Shown: in pieces, positions 7,621 through 21,625 of the stretch
How the letters are laid out: each line of letters opens with the position of its first letter
Position numbering within the stretch: position 1 is the stretch's first letter
Assembly: GCF_029948125.1 (NCBI RefSeq)
Contig: NZ_JASAMB010000039.1
Coordinates: 1-35,554, forward strand
Source of the DNA: Catellatospora sp. KI3
GTDB taxonomy: Bacteria > Actinomycetota > Actinomycetes > Mycobacteriales > Micromonosporaceae
Direction of reading: 5' to 3'
Length of the DNA: 35,554 bases
The notes under the pieces: generated by a model
The model's input: the letters and a program-made list of their open reading frames with translations, nothing else
Database searches by the model: none
What the model was told of the DNA's origin: nothing
Position numbers and translations under genes: made by a program

Positions 7621-8226
7621 TCATACCTCGCGGACCACCTCGTCGTATGCCAGCCTCGGCAGCCGCTCCCGCCACGCGTTCGGCCCCGGTCGGCCGATGT
7701 TGACCAGCAGGAACGAGCGCAGCCGCCCGTCGGGGAAGAACTCGGCGTCGACCCCGGCCGGGTCGAAGCCGCTCATCGGTCCGGCGGCCAGCCCGGCGGC
7801 CCGGACCGCGATCAGGAAGTAGCCGGCCTGGAGGGCGGAGTTGAGCCGGGCCTGCTGCTCCCGGGCGGCCTGTTCGCCGAACCACTGCGCGGCGCGCGGC
7901 TCGGGCGGGAACAGCTCCGGCAGCCGGTGCTGGAACTCCGTGTCGGCCGCCAGCACCGCCACCAACGGCGCGGCCGCCGTCTTGGCCCGGTTGCCGCTGC
8001 TCAGATGCGGCAGCAGGCGAGCCCGGGCGGCGGCCGAGCGGACCAGCACGACCCGCAGCGGCTGCGAGTTGAACGCCGTCGGGCCGTGCCGGACCAGGTC
8101 GTGGATCAGCCGGACCTGCTCGTCGGTGACCGGCTCGTCGGTGAACGCGTGGGCGGTGCGGGCCTGGCGGAACAGCAGGTCCTGCAGCGGCCGCGGCAGC
8201 ACGGTCGCGGTCCCGGCCGGGATCAC
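7621..8226 (-). CDS. nitroreductase family protein, RutE/malonic semialdehyde reductase-like
   Basis: A 201-residue FMN-dependent nitroreductase-fold protein. The N-terminal FRQARTAHAFTDEPV, the GPTAFNSQPLR motif (FMN phosphate binding, residues about 49-60) and the C-terminal LVNIGRPGPNAWRERLPRL match the RutE/HadB branch of the family. RutE reduces malonic semialdehyde in pyrimidine-ring degradation, and relatives reduce other small carbonyls or nitro groups with NAD(P)H. The ATG overlaps the stop of the upstream flavin reductase gene by four bases, so the two form a coupled operon. The rest of the rut pathway is absent here, so the physiological substrate is open. Confidence 0.85.
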   Translation of the reverse strand: MIPAGTATVLPRPLQDLLFRQARTAHAFTDEPVTDEQVRLIHDLVRHGPTAFNSQPLRVVLVRSAAARARLLPHLSSGNRAKTAAAPLVAVLAADTEFQHRLPELFPPEPRAAQWFGEQAAREQQARLNSALQAGYFLIAVRAAGLAAGPMSGFDPAGVDAEFFPDGRLRSFLLVNIGRPGPNAWRERLPRLAYDEVVREV

Positions 8227-8735
8227 GGCGTGCCTGCGCGGTCCAGGCGCCGGTAGCCGCCCATGTGGTAGAGCAGCGGCTCGGCGTCGCGGTGCTCGGC
8301 GTGCACCGGCCGCCCGAGCACGATGGCGTGGTCACCGGCGGGCACCCGGGCGTCGACCTCGCACACCAGAGTCGCCAGGACGCCGCGCAGCAGCGGCATG
8401 CCGTACGGCCCCGGCGTCCAGGCGGTCTGGTCGGCGAACCGGTCGATGCCCTTGGTCGCGAAGGTGCGCGCCAGGTCGTGCTGTCCGGCCGCGAGCAGGT
8501 GGACGGCGACATGCCGGGCCTGCTGCACCGCGGGCCAGCTGGTCGACTCGCGGTCCAGGCAGAAGGAGACGAGCTGGGGGCGCAGCGAGACGGAGGTGAA
8601 CGAGGTGGCGGTGAAGCCGACGGGCGGCAGGCCGGGGCCGCCGGACAGGGTGACGACGGTGACCGTCGTCGCGTGCCGGCGCAGGGTGCCGAGCAGCAGG
8701 TGCGGGTCGATGCCGTAAGGCGCCGTGACGGTCAT
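8223..8735 (-). CDS. flavin reductase family protein (RutF/HpaC-like)
   Basis: A 170-residue flavin reductase-like protein (PF01613). The sequence VTVVTLSGGPGLPPVGFTATSFTSVSLRPQ is the family flavin-binding region: GxTxTSFxSVSLxPP-like, with S and T contacting FMN phosphate. The C-terminal GDHAIVLGRPVHAEHRDAEPLLYHMGGYRRL is also typical. These enzymes supply reduced flavin to a partner oxygenase using NAD(P)H. Its coupled neighbour is a RutE-like nitroreductase, reproducing the RutE/RutF adjacency of pyrimidine catabolism, but no RutA-type monooxygenase is in the window. An inverted repeat 75-100 bases upstream of the start could be its operator. Confidence 0.87.
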   Translation of the reverse strand: MTVTAPYGIDPHLLLGTLRRHATTVTVVTLSGGPGLPPVGFTATSFTSVSLRPQLVSFCLDRESTSWPAVQQARHVAVHLLAAGQHDLARTFATKGIDRFADQTAWTPGPYGMPLLRGVLATLVCEVDARVPAGDHAIVLGRPVHAEHRDAEPLLYHMGGYRRLDRAGTP

Positions 8736-8809
8736 GCCGACACGCCGGTCGGGCCATCGGATGCGGGGGTCATGGATGCAAGCTAACAGCCGCTCAGGCG
8801 ATACTCAAC

Positions 8810-8834
8810 ATCTCCTACCGGATTAATAGGAGAT
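8810..8834. promoter_or_regulatory. candidate operator between divergent genes
   Basis: Perfect inverted repeat ATCTCCTA (8810-8817), nine-base spacer, TAGGAGAT (8827-8834), in an AT-rich patch between the flavin reductase operon and the rightward membrane protein gene. The size and symmetry suit a dimeric regulator; which regulator is unknown. Confidence 0.45.
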
Positions 8835-8913
8835 TCGCCTGGCCGTAACGGCGCGCATTGCGGGTGTATGACATTGCCGCTTTCGCGCGTGTCACACCAT
8901 TTCGGCGGATAAG

Positions 8914-8950
8914 CGGGTCAATATAGTCCGATTCCATATCGTCTGACCCG
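8914..8950. promoter_or_regulatory. promoter region with second inverted repeat
   Basis: CGGGTCA (8914-8920) and TGACCCG (8944-8950) flank an AT-rich 23-base segment that contains TATAGT (8922-8927), a good -10 hexamer for the gene starting at 8966. No clear -35 is seen. Confidence 0.35.
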
Positions 8951-8965
8951 ACTGGAGCAACCGCG

Positions 8966-9739
8966 ATGGCCATCGCCCTGCCCGGATCCCGCGCGCTCGC
9001 CCGGCGGCTGCTGTGGGCGGTGGCCGCCCTGCACGTGGCCAGCTACGCCGTCAACCTCGCCTACCACGGGTGGGGCATCGGCCACGGCCACCGGCTCGTG
9101 ACCTGGCTGACCAGCTTCGTCAACGTGGACCACCGGCAGAACCTGCCCAGCTGGTTCGCCTCCGGCGTGCTGCTGGTGACGGCCTGCGTGCTGTGGGAGA
9201 TCGGCAGCGCCGCCACCGCCGCGGGCGAGTCCCGCTTCCGGCGGCACTGGCGGATCCTGAGCCTGGCGTTCGCCCTGCTCTCGCTGGACAACCTCGCCGA
9301 CGCCCACCAGGTGCTGCGCAGCCGGCACCTCGCCGCGCTCGGGGCCGCGTCGTCGTGGCTGCTCGTGCTCGCGCCGGTGGTGCTGGTGTTCGCCGCGTCG
9401 TACCTGCGGTTCCTGCTGCACCTGCCGGTGCGCACCCGGGTCCTGATCATCGGCGCGGCCGCCCTGTACGGGGCCGGGGTGGGCGCGATGGAGGTGTTCG
9501 GCGCGCTGACCGGCCTGCACGTGCCGGTCGCGCTGCCCGGACAGGCGCTGTCGGGCGGCCCGTTCCTGCAGCACCTGGCGGGCGCGTCCGTCGAGGAACT
9601 GCTGCAGATGCTGGCCAGCGTCGCCCTGCTGTACGCCCTGAGCAGCCGGTTGGAGCACTACCGCCGCACCGCCCCGGCCGCGCCCGCCCCCGTCCAGGCC
9701 CGGCCCGAGTCCGCCCCCGCACCGGCCGCGCTCGTCTGA
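8966..9739 (+). CDS. polytopic membrane protein of unknown function
   Basis: A 257-residue protein with about six hydrophobic segments (residues 12-32, 62-85, 100-115, 125-150, 158-178, 205-232). A conserved-looking loop, SFVNVDHRQNLPSWFASG, follows the first helix and includes charged residues likely at the membrane surface. The C-terminal 30 residues are a Pro/Ala-rich tail. ATG 8966 has GGAG upstream at moderate spacing. The next gene, an AAA ATPase, starts 31 bases later on the same strand, suggesting co-transcription. I do not recognise the family. Confidence 0.7.
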   Translation: MAIALPGSRALARRLLWAVAALHVASYAVNLAYHGWGIGHGHRLVTWLTSFVNVDHRQNLPSWFASGVLLVTACVLWEIGSAATAAGESRFRRHWRILSLAFALLSLDNLADAHQVLRSRHLAALGAASSWLLVLAPVVLVFAASYLRFLLHLPVRTRVLIIGAAALYGAGVGAMEVFGALTGLHVPVALPGQALSGGPFLQHLAGASVEELLQMLASVALLYALSSRLEHYRRTAPAAPAPVQARPESAPAPAALV

Positions 9740-9769
9740 CCGGCCCCGCGGCCGCCGTAGGCTCGCAGC

Positions 9770-10941
<1,172 letters not shown>

Positions 10942-10951
<10 letters not shown>

Positions 10952-10997
10952 CATCGAAACACGGCAACACCCCGGAAAACTGTCCGATAATGACATC
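10942..10997. repeat. 14-bp direct repeats upstream of carboxylase gene
   Basis: CCGATCATGACATC (10942-10955) and CCGATAATGACATC (10984-10997) differ at one base and are 42 bases apart, start to start, about four helical turns. The first overlaps the stop region of the ATPase gene. They could be regulator sites for the downstream gene. Confidence 0.35.
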
Positions 10998-11105
10998 TTT
11001 TGTCGAGTTGAAAGCCCCCTCGCTTTGGTGGATCCCCACAAAATTTGCTGTCGACTCCTGGCGCGAGCCACGGTTTTTTGCCGCGCGCTAGATGCAAAGG
11101 TGGTA

Positions 11106-11138
11106 GACGGGGACCCCGCCCTTGAAGGGGTCCCCGTC
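11106..11138 (+). terminator. hairpin before carboxylase gene: terminator or attenuator
   Basis: Perfect 12-bp stem GACGGGGACCCC (11106-11117) with 11127-11138, nine-base loop, then GGTTCTTT. It lies between the ATPase gene and the ribosome site of the carboxylase (GGGAGG, 11148-11153). It may end upstream transcription or act inside the carboxylase leader. Confidence 0.6.
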
Positions 11139-11160
11139 GGTTCTTTGGGAGGCTTGTCCG

Positions 11161-16614
<5,454 letters not shown>

Positions 16615-16630
16615 GAATCGGATGTAGCCC

Positions 16631-16673
16631 GAGGCGGGTCAGGTGTCCAGGTGACACCTGACCCGCCTCTTTT
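16631..16673 (+). terminator. strong terminator after carboxylase gene
   Basis: Perfect 17-bp stem (16631-16647 with 16653-16669), five-base loop and a TTTT tract: a classic intrinsic terminator, 16 bases after the stop codon. Confidence 0.92.
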
Positions 16674-16742
16674 CTGCCCCGTGAGCCGAGATGACACGTC
16701 CGGCGCGTTGCGCGGCCGCTGCCCGGCTGGCACGATGCAGTT

Positions 16743-16764
16743 CATCAATAGGCAGGTATTGATG
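16743..16764. promoter_or_regulatory. inverted repeat in front of the aromatic peptide gene
   Basis: Perfect inverted repeat CATCAATA (16743-16750), spacer GGCAGG, TATTGATG (16757-16764), just upstream of the ribosome site of the 31-residue peptide gene. It could be an operator or a leader hairpin. A weak promoter candidate is TTGCGC (16708-16713), 17 bases, CACGAT (16731-16736). Confidence 0.45.
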
Positions 16765-16777
16765 AAGGGAGGGAACC

Positions 16778-16873
16778 GTGAAGCGAGTGCTGCGTCACGT
16801 CGCGGCTCGCCTGGTGGGCAGGTCGCGGGTCAGCGGACGGTACATCTACTGGTTCTACAACTACGAGGCGTAG
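16778..16873 (+). CDS. 31-residue candidate precursor peptide of a P450-modified RiPP
   Basis: A 31-residue reading frame from GTG 16778, with a strong GAAGGGAGGG ribosome site at 16764-16773. Residues 1-21 are basic (VKRVLRHVAARLVGRSRV...GR) with seven Arg or Lys, fitting an amphipathic leader. Residues 22-31 read YIYWFYNYEA: four Tyr, one Trp and one Phe in eight positions. A cytochrome P450 gene begins 54 bases after the stop, with no other gene between. Known P450-crosslinked RiPPs have the same set-up: short leader, aromatic C-terminal core, adjacent P450. Cittilin derives from YIYY and tryptorubin from AWYIWY. The core here starts YIYW, so cross-linking between aromatic side chains is a reasonable expectation. 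Core boundaries, and whether EA is trimmed, are unknown. No signal peptide, Cys or repeats are present. Confidence 0.75.
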   Translation: MKRVLRHVAARLVGRSRVSGRYIYWFYNYEA

Positions 16874-16927
16874 GCCACGCGGCCCCCGCCGTACACGCGT
16901 GGATCCTGTGGTTTCCGGGAGGGCTGG

Positions 16928-18205
16928 ATGCCGCGAGCTGACGGACCGGCCCGGCCGCCGGGTCCGCGCGGGCACTGGCTCATGGGCAACACCCCGGCGT
17001 ACGAGGCCGACCGCATCGGCTTCCTGCGCCGCACCCACCACGAGTACGGCGACGTGTTCTCCTTCGACGAGCGGACGGTCTCCGTCGCCGACCCCGAACT
17101 CACCCATGCGGCCCTCGCCCGCACCAACAGCGGCTTCCTGACCGAGCTGCCGCCCTTCGGCAGCCGACCCGACCTCGACCGGGCCGCCGCCCAGGCCGAC
17201 GCCTGGATGCCGACGCGCCGCACCGCGTGGCCGGGGCTCAACCAGGCCGCATCCGCCGCCGCCGACGGCCGCACCGTCGAGATCCTCGACGAACTCGCCG
17301 CGGCCGCCGCCGACCGCGAGGTGGACGTCCTGCCGCTGGCGCGGGTCTTCACCGCCCGGCTGACCGCCGAGTACTGCTTCGGCCGCGACAGCGGCGGCAT
17401 CCCGGCGCTGCTCGCCGAGAACCTCGACGTCACCGAGCCGTTCACCGACGCGTCCTACCAGTTCCCGGCCTGGCTGCCGCTGCCGCGCCACCGCCGGTTG
17501 GCCCGCGTGCACCGGCGGACCGTCCAGACGCTGACCGCGACCGTACGCCGGCGCCGCGAAGCCGCGGCCGCGTCAGGGGCCGACCTGCTCGACTTCCTGC
17601 TGGAAGCCGATCCGCCGCTGCCGGACCGCACCGTGACGTCCACCCTGCGCGGCGTCATGATGGGCGGGCACGGCGTCCCGGCCGCGGCGGTCACCTCGAT
17701 CGTCCGGGAGCTGGCCCTGCGGCCGGAGTTGGCCGCCGAGCTGCGCGACGAAGCCGGAACCGGACCGGTCACGGCGCGGCTGCCGCTGGCCGAGGCGGTC
17801 GTCAAGGAGGTGCTGCGGCTCTACCCGCCAGTATGGCTGATGACCCGCACCGCGGGCGGCGCCGTCGCGCTCGGCGAGTGGACCCTGAACCCGGGCGACG
17901 AGATCCTGCTCAACCCGTACCTGATCCAGCGGGATCCGCGCTGGTGGCAGCGGCCCGACGAGTTCGACCCCGGCCGGTGGCTGGACGGGCGGACCGCGCC
18001 CCGCGCCGCGTACCTGCCGTTCGGGGCGGGTCCCCGGGTGTGCGTGGGCTCGGCGCTGGCCGTGCGGCAGCTCACCCTGACCACGTCGCGCCTGGCCCAG
18101 GCGTACGCCGTCGAGTCGTCGAACGCGGTCGGCGCCGCCCCGAGGTTCCACGGACGGCTCGCCCCGGCGGGGCTGCGCGCCCGGCTGCGGCCGGTCGCCC
18201 GCTGA
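16928..18205 (+). CDS. cytochrome P450, candidate peptide cross-linking enzyme
   Basis: A 425-residue soluble class I-type P450. Conserved parts are the K-helix EVLR (E294, R297), the PERF-like region DEFDPGRW, and the heme loop YLPFGAGPRVCVG with axial ligand C372. The I-helix reads MMGGHGVPAAAVTS (about residues 244-257): the usual acid-alcohol pair of AGxE/DTT is replaced by G249 and V250, which is odd for an O2-activating monooxygenase. ATG 16928 follows GGGAGGG at 16917-16923. The gene directly follows the aromatic 31-residue peptide and is followed by a terminator, so the pair is an operon. I infer that it forms aryl-aryl, aryl-ether or aryl-N bonds in the peptide. Redox partners would come from elsewhere. 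A stand-alone oxidase for a small molecule is the alternative. Confidence 0.9.
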   Translation: MPRADGPARPPGPRGHWLMGNTPAYEADRIGFLRRTHHEYGDVFSFDERTVSVADPELTHAALARTNSGFLTELPPFGSRPDLDRAAAQADAWMPTRRTAWPGLNQAASAAADGRTVEILDELAAAAADREVDVLPLARVFTARLTAEYCFGRDSGGIPALLAENLDVTEPFTDASYQFPAWLPLPRHRRLARVHRRTVQTLTATVRRRREAAAASGADLLDFLLEADPPLPDRTVTSTLRGVMMGGHGVPAAAVTSIVRELALRPELAAELRDEAGTGPVTARLPLAEAVVKEVLRLYPPVWLMTRTAGGAVALGEWTLNPGDEILLNPYLIQRDPRWWQRPDEFDPGRWLDGRTAPRAAYLPFGAGPRVCVGSALAVRQLTLTTSRLAQAYAVESSNAVGAAPRFHGRLAPAGLRARLRPVAR

Positions 18206-18238
18206 CAGGACTCGGTATCAGAGCATCATGAAGATTCG

Positions 18239-18273
18239 GGGAGCACTGCCAACTAAGACTTGGCAGTGCTCCC
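18239..18273 (+). terminator. terminator of the peptide/P450 operon
   Basis: Perfect 14-bp stem GGGAGCACTGCCAA (18239-18252) with 18260-18273 around a seven-base loop, 33 bases after the P450 stop. The stretch 18274-18438 holds no gene I can support. Confidence 0.8.
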
Positions 18274-18438
18274 GCTTCGCGGCTCAGTTCCATGACCTAG
18301 AACTGTCCATGCGCTCACCTGTTCAAGGCCCTTGTCGCACAACGTCCGCTGGCCGGACCTGAGCCGATGATCCCTCGGCCCAGGACTGACCGCTCGAGAT
18401 CGTGCACGTCAAGCCAGCCATACGCGCACTGACAGCAT

Positions 18439-19026
18439 TCACTGGTGCGATTGGTGACTTTCAGCACGTACCGCTCGTGGTTCCCCAGCGGTCCCCGCAG
18501 CGGTATTGGAGCTGGAGGCCTTTCGCGACTTTCGCGACCGGAGCCTATAGGCCCACACTCCCGTCCAATAACAGCCAACGAGCGCAGCGATGGCAAGAAA
18601 GGACCACTTCACGCCAGCCGGCAGAGGTGTAAGGTCCTCCGGCTGGAGGGCAACGCCGCCGTGCGCCTCGGACTGCAGATGGACTTCCATCGCACGCCCA
18701 AGAGCTTCGGGGTACCTAACGGACATAACGGTGAAGATGACAGCGACGACGGCACCTAGCCCCATGGCTCCACGAAATACAAGCCTGGCCGGGAGGTCCA
18801 GCGCATAGCTTCGCCTCCGGTCAAACTCCCTCGCGATCTGGGCGCGGGCCTCGGCGATTCCATCCGTGTCGCCAATCTTCTCCGCCGCATCCAGCCAGAC
18901 CAGATGCGCCTGAAGGCGTCGCTGCTGGCGCCAAGGAAACGTTTGGTCCAGGAGGAACTTGCCAATTGCTCCGACAAGTCCGGCGACTGTAGCGGCCGTC
19001 GCAATGTCGATCGATTCATTCCACAT
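18439..19026 (-). CDS. hypothetical membrane protein
   Basis: A 195-residue protein starting at ATG 19026 (MWNESIDIATAATVAGLVGAIG). Hydrophobic segments lie at about residues 8-25, 95-115 and 145-165. Between the first and second lies a charged helical stretch (about 30-85, QQRRLQAHLVWLDAAEKIGDTD) that may be cytoplasmic and coiled-coil-like. The C-terminus is a basic Ser/Arg tail. An earlier in-frame start at 19059 is possible. Base composition is lower in GC than the core genes, in keeping with its place at the edge of an accessory island. No family is recognised and no ribosome site is clear, so confidence is moderate. Confidence 0.55.
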   Translation of the reverse strand: MWNESIDIATAATVAGLVGAIGKFLLDQTFPWRQQRRLQAHLVWLDAAEKIGDTDGIAEARAQIAREFDRRRSYALDLPARLVFRGAMGLGAVVAVIFTVMSVRYPEALGRAMEVHLQSEAHGGVALQPEDLTPLPAGVKWSFLAIAALVGCYWTGVWAYRLRSRKSRKASSSNTAAGTAGEPRAVRAESHQSHQ

Positions 19027-19059
19027 CGGACCAGTGAAGCAGGCTGCTTCGACTCGCAC

Positions 19060-19486
19060 TTGCCGGCTTGCCCGACCTCCCCCTGGGTGGCGGCCGTCCC
19101 GCCTACCTCAGCGACCTCACCCTGCAATTTGTGAGGCCGCAGACGCCGCTCTCCGCATGTTCATCCGGCTCGGCCATCCCGGTCACCGCGAGCCGCTGCT
19201 GGCCTGCTGGGCCTCAGGCCGTGGCTCCCCTCGAACTTGAGGTCGCCCCGAAGATCAGGTTTGTAGCTGGCCAGGCCAAACTGAGCCCATCGGCACCAGA
19301 GGCGACGGCTCCGGTCAGGTCGGCGTTCTGGCGGAACGCCTTTCAGCGCTACGGCTGGCGCTGCTGCTGCATGCGCCCGAACGATCGTCACGATCAGCGT
19401 GAGCACTGAAGAAGATCCAATGGTATGGATCATGCGATGTGCATACGCCGCAGCAGTCCTCCGACGCGAGTACCCGGAATGAGATA
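19060..19486. other. gene-poor stretch
   Basis: About 430 bases between the hypothetical membrane protein gene and the terminator of the small secreted protein. Short open frames exist on both strands but none shows a ribosome site, a coherent composition or a recognisable motif. I see no RNA gene or repeat. Confidence 0.4.
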
Positions 19487-19520
19487 CGTGGCCCCCGACG
19501 AACTGACGGCGGGGGCCACG
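19487..19520 (-). terminator. terminator of small secreted protein gene
   Basis: CGTGGCCCCCG (19487-19497) pairs perfectly with 19510-19520 around a 12-base loop, four bases past the stop codon of the leftward gene. Confidence 0.75.
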
Positions 19521-19524
19521 CCGG

Positions 19525-19788
19525 TCACGGAACGTCCGGTCCCCATGACTGACAGTCCGTGTAGTACAACTGGCGCGGTTTGCCGCTCATCCCGCTGCGC
19601 TTCCAGTGGCACTGGATGAAGATGCCCGGAACGAATGGTCCGTTAACCTGGTAGCACCAGCCCCCGTTCGGGTTGCAGTAGAAGCGGTTAGGTACGGTCC
19701 CCGCACTCGCCGGAGAGGCTGCCAGAGTGAACAGGCCGCCGGCTACTAGTGCAAGCCCGACCATTCCGGCGCTGAATCTTTTTCGCAC
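19525..19788 (-). CDS. small secreted four-cysteine protein
   Basis: An 87-residue protein starting at GTG 19788 with AAGGAG seven bases upstream. Residues 1-29 are a signal peptide (MRKRFSAGMVGLALVAGGLFTL then ASPASA). The mature part of about 58 residues has four Cys in two pairs (FYCNPNGGWCYQ; IQCHW...TDCQSW) and is rich in Gly, Trp, Tyr and Pro, suggesting a compact disulfide-bonded extracellular fold. Function is not recognised. It has its own terminator. A second small secreted protein with four Cys lies 5 kb away in the same island. Confidence 0.75.
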   Translation of the reverse strand: MRKRFSAGMVGLALVAGGLFTLAASPASAGTVPNRFYCNPNGGWCYQVNGPFVPGIFIQCHWKRSGMSGKPRQLYYTDCQSWGPDVP

Positions 19789-19993
19789 AATGTGCTCCTT
19801 CCACGTCAGGTTCCACGAGAGAACCGCGGTGCGACCTATCGGCGCTTGCTACTAGGTTCGCGTATCGCACCTGCTCCGCCGACCGATCCTGGAAAAGGCT
19901 GGAAACATGGACGCGGCTGATGAACCAGTGCTCCGTGACTCTGGTCAACGAGTCCACGGTCCATCGTCGGCGAGGATTTCGGGTTTACGGCAG

Positions 19994-20786
19994 TCACGGT
20001 TGTGCTCTGATCTCCTGTAGGTCGTCGCGACGGCGGTAGTGGCTGATCCGTGCGAGAGCCTGGTGTCGGCGCCGCCAGTAGGACCAGTGCAGCAGATGCC
20101 TTACCTCGGGTGGCCGGTGGAGCAGCGCGGTGATCAGGCGCCTGGTCTCCGGGACGGTACCCGACCCGGATCCCCGCGACGATCGCAGCGTCGATCATCT
20201 GCCCGGCCAGGGCGGGCTTGGTCGCGAACTCCAGGCCGTCGGGGATGCCAGCCCGGCGGCAGCGGTCGGTATCGGCCGTCCACGACTTGGTGGGCATATA
20301 TAGTCTGCGGCCCACCAGCGCCCGGCCTCTTGGGGAGGCATAGGCGAGGATTACCGCGACCTGGCTGTTCTCGACTCGCCCGGCGGTCCCGCAGTGCTGG
20401 CGCTGCACCCCGGCTGAGCAAGCGCCTTTCTTCAGGAACCCAGTCTCATCGACTCCCAGCACCGCGTCCGGGTGGGCCAACTGGTCTGTGACCAGCCTGC
20501 GCTCGTCAGCGGCGACGGACTCGGCGTCCCACACCGCCTCGCGCAGGAGCCGCTGCATCCGCGACGGCCTGGCGTGCCCTGCAACCTCGGCCAGCTGCCA
20601 GCAGTTCTTCCTGTCCACTGTCATCAGCAGCGCGCGCACGAAGTCGCGAGCCACCAGCCTCGGCTCGATCCGCGTGAAACGGCACGCTACCTGGCACATC
20701 ACCGCGTCGAACACCTGCGATGCAGCAAGACCAACACTGGCAGCGGCTTCTGAGCGGTATTGGTTCACGGCACAACATTTGATCAT
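19994..20786 (-). pseudogene. internally deleted IS701 family transposase
   Basis: The N-terminal two thirds reads as an IS701-type DDE transposase: FTRIEPRLVARDFVRALL, RKNCWQLAEVAGHARP, MQRLLREAVWD, then VLGVDETGFLKKG with the first catalytic Asp, QRQHCGTAGRVENSQVAV, and RRLYMPTKSWT. After ...DAAIVAGIRVGY (about 20155) the frame shifts and continues at once as VPETRRLITALLHRPPEVRHLL then HWSYWRRRHQALARISHYRRR, which is the family's C-terminal end. The central segment that should hold the second Asp and the Glu is missing. So this is a deletion derivative that cannot encode an active enzyme. Terminal inverted repeats and target duplications were not found by eye. Confidence 0.8.
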
Positions 20787-20892
20787 CGAGTGCCGGTGAT
20801 CGCGAGGTGTTCTCGGCACACCGCGCCTACCGGCTGGATCTTCTGCAGCAATGCCGCCATGGCCTGGCAAGATCGGCGTCGGAGGTGGCGCT

Positions 20893-21408
20893 GTGGCCCT
20901 TACCTGGATCACGTCGGCCGGCGGGCCGCTGCTCGTGGCCCCGCAGTCGGCGCTGGCGTCGTGGGCCGGTGTGATCGACACCGACCGACCGGTGGAGACG
21001 TGGGGCGACTACGGCCGCGCCTGCGCGGTCGACGGCTATACCGGCCTGATAGCCATCGGCGATCAGGAGGGCCTCGTCCTGGGCGACGAGCCCGCAATGA
21101 CGACCTACCTCGCCGAGGACCGGCTGTTCGTCCGCTGGGCCGCCGCCTACGACGAGGACGAGCTGGTGGTCGCGGCAGGTCGTCTCGTCCAAGAAGACGT
21201 CAACTGGGATGTGAGCGAAGAACTCGTCTGGGACGTGGAGGGGCCGGTCGTGTTGTTCGACTCGGCCGAGCCCGGAGCCGATCCGGAGCCCGGCAACCAT
21301 CTCGTGATCGACTTGGAGCCCGGCCAGTACCGCGTCCGCGCGACCTACCGCGCCGAGGGCCACAACCAGATGATCCTGGTACAGCTTCAGCCCACCGGGC
21401 ACCCGTAA
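20893..21408 (+). CDS. Imm21-like immunity protein
   Basis: A 171-residue acidic protein. The N-terminal WITSAGGPLLVAPQSALASW, followed by YGRACAVDGYTGLIAIG, GLVLGDEPAMTTYL and the later VEGPVVLFDSAEPG, match what I know of the Imm21 family of immunity proteins, found in polymorphic toxin loci. Such proteins bind and neutralise a specific cognate toxin in the cytoplasm. GTG 20893 is chosen for its GGAGG ribosome site at 20881-20885; an earlier in-frame ATG at 20851 adds a non-conserved stretch. No toxin gene is adjacent: the left neighbour is the broken transposase, so it is probably an orphan. It may protect against toxins of neighbours. Confidence 0.7.
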   Translation: MALTWITSAGGPLLVAPQSALASWAGVIDTDRPVETWGDYGRACAVDGYTGLIAIGDQEGLVLGDEPAMTTYLAEDRLFVRWAAAYDEDELVVAAGRLVQEDVNWDVSEELVWDVEGPVVLFDSAEPGADPEPGNHLVIDLEPGQYRVRATYRAEGHNQMILVQLQPTGHP

Positions 21409-21625
21409 ATGCAGGCCGCCCCCGCCGAAGTTCCCACAACGGCGTCTGCGGCCAGCGGTAGTCGCCGTGACACGAGGAGCCCATCGTCCTACAGCACCCG
21501 ACCCGGTAGTCGACAACCTTGACCATCAGCCTGCAGACATCCTGGTCACGAGGCGATCCGGCACTGCCGTACTAGATGTCACCGATTCATGCAGCAGACC
21601 CCCCTTCGCATTTGCAGCCTCCCTC

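Noticed and set aside
16778-16873. Alternative view of the 31-residue frame as a lanthipeptide or lasso precursor
   Set aside because: It has no Cys, few Ser, no Thr, and no cyclase or dehydratase genes nearby; only a P450 is adjacent.
19836-20786. Intact IS701 element with terminal inverted repeats
   Set aside because: The transposase centre is missing and no convincing matching ends or target duplication could be found by eye.
21409-21625. Toxin remnant next to the Imm21-like gene
   Set aside because: The short frames here show no toxin motif or ribosome site; the stretch looks non-coding.
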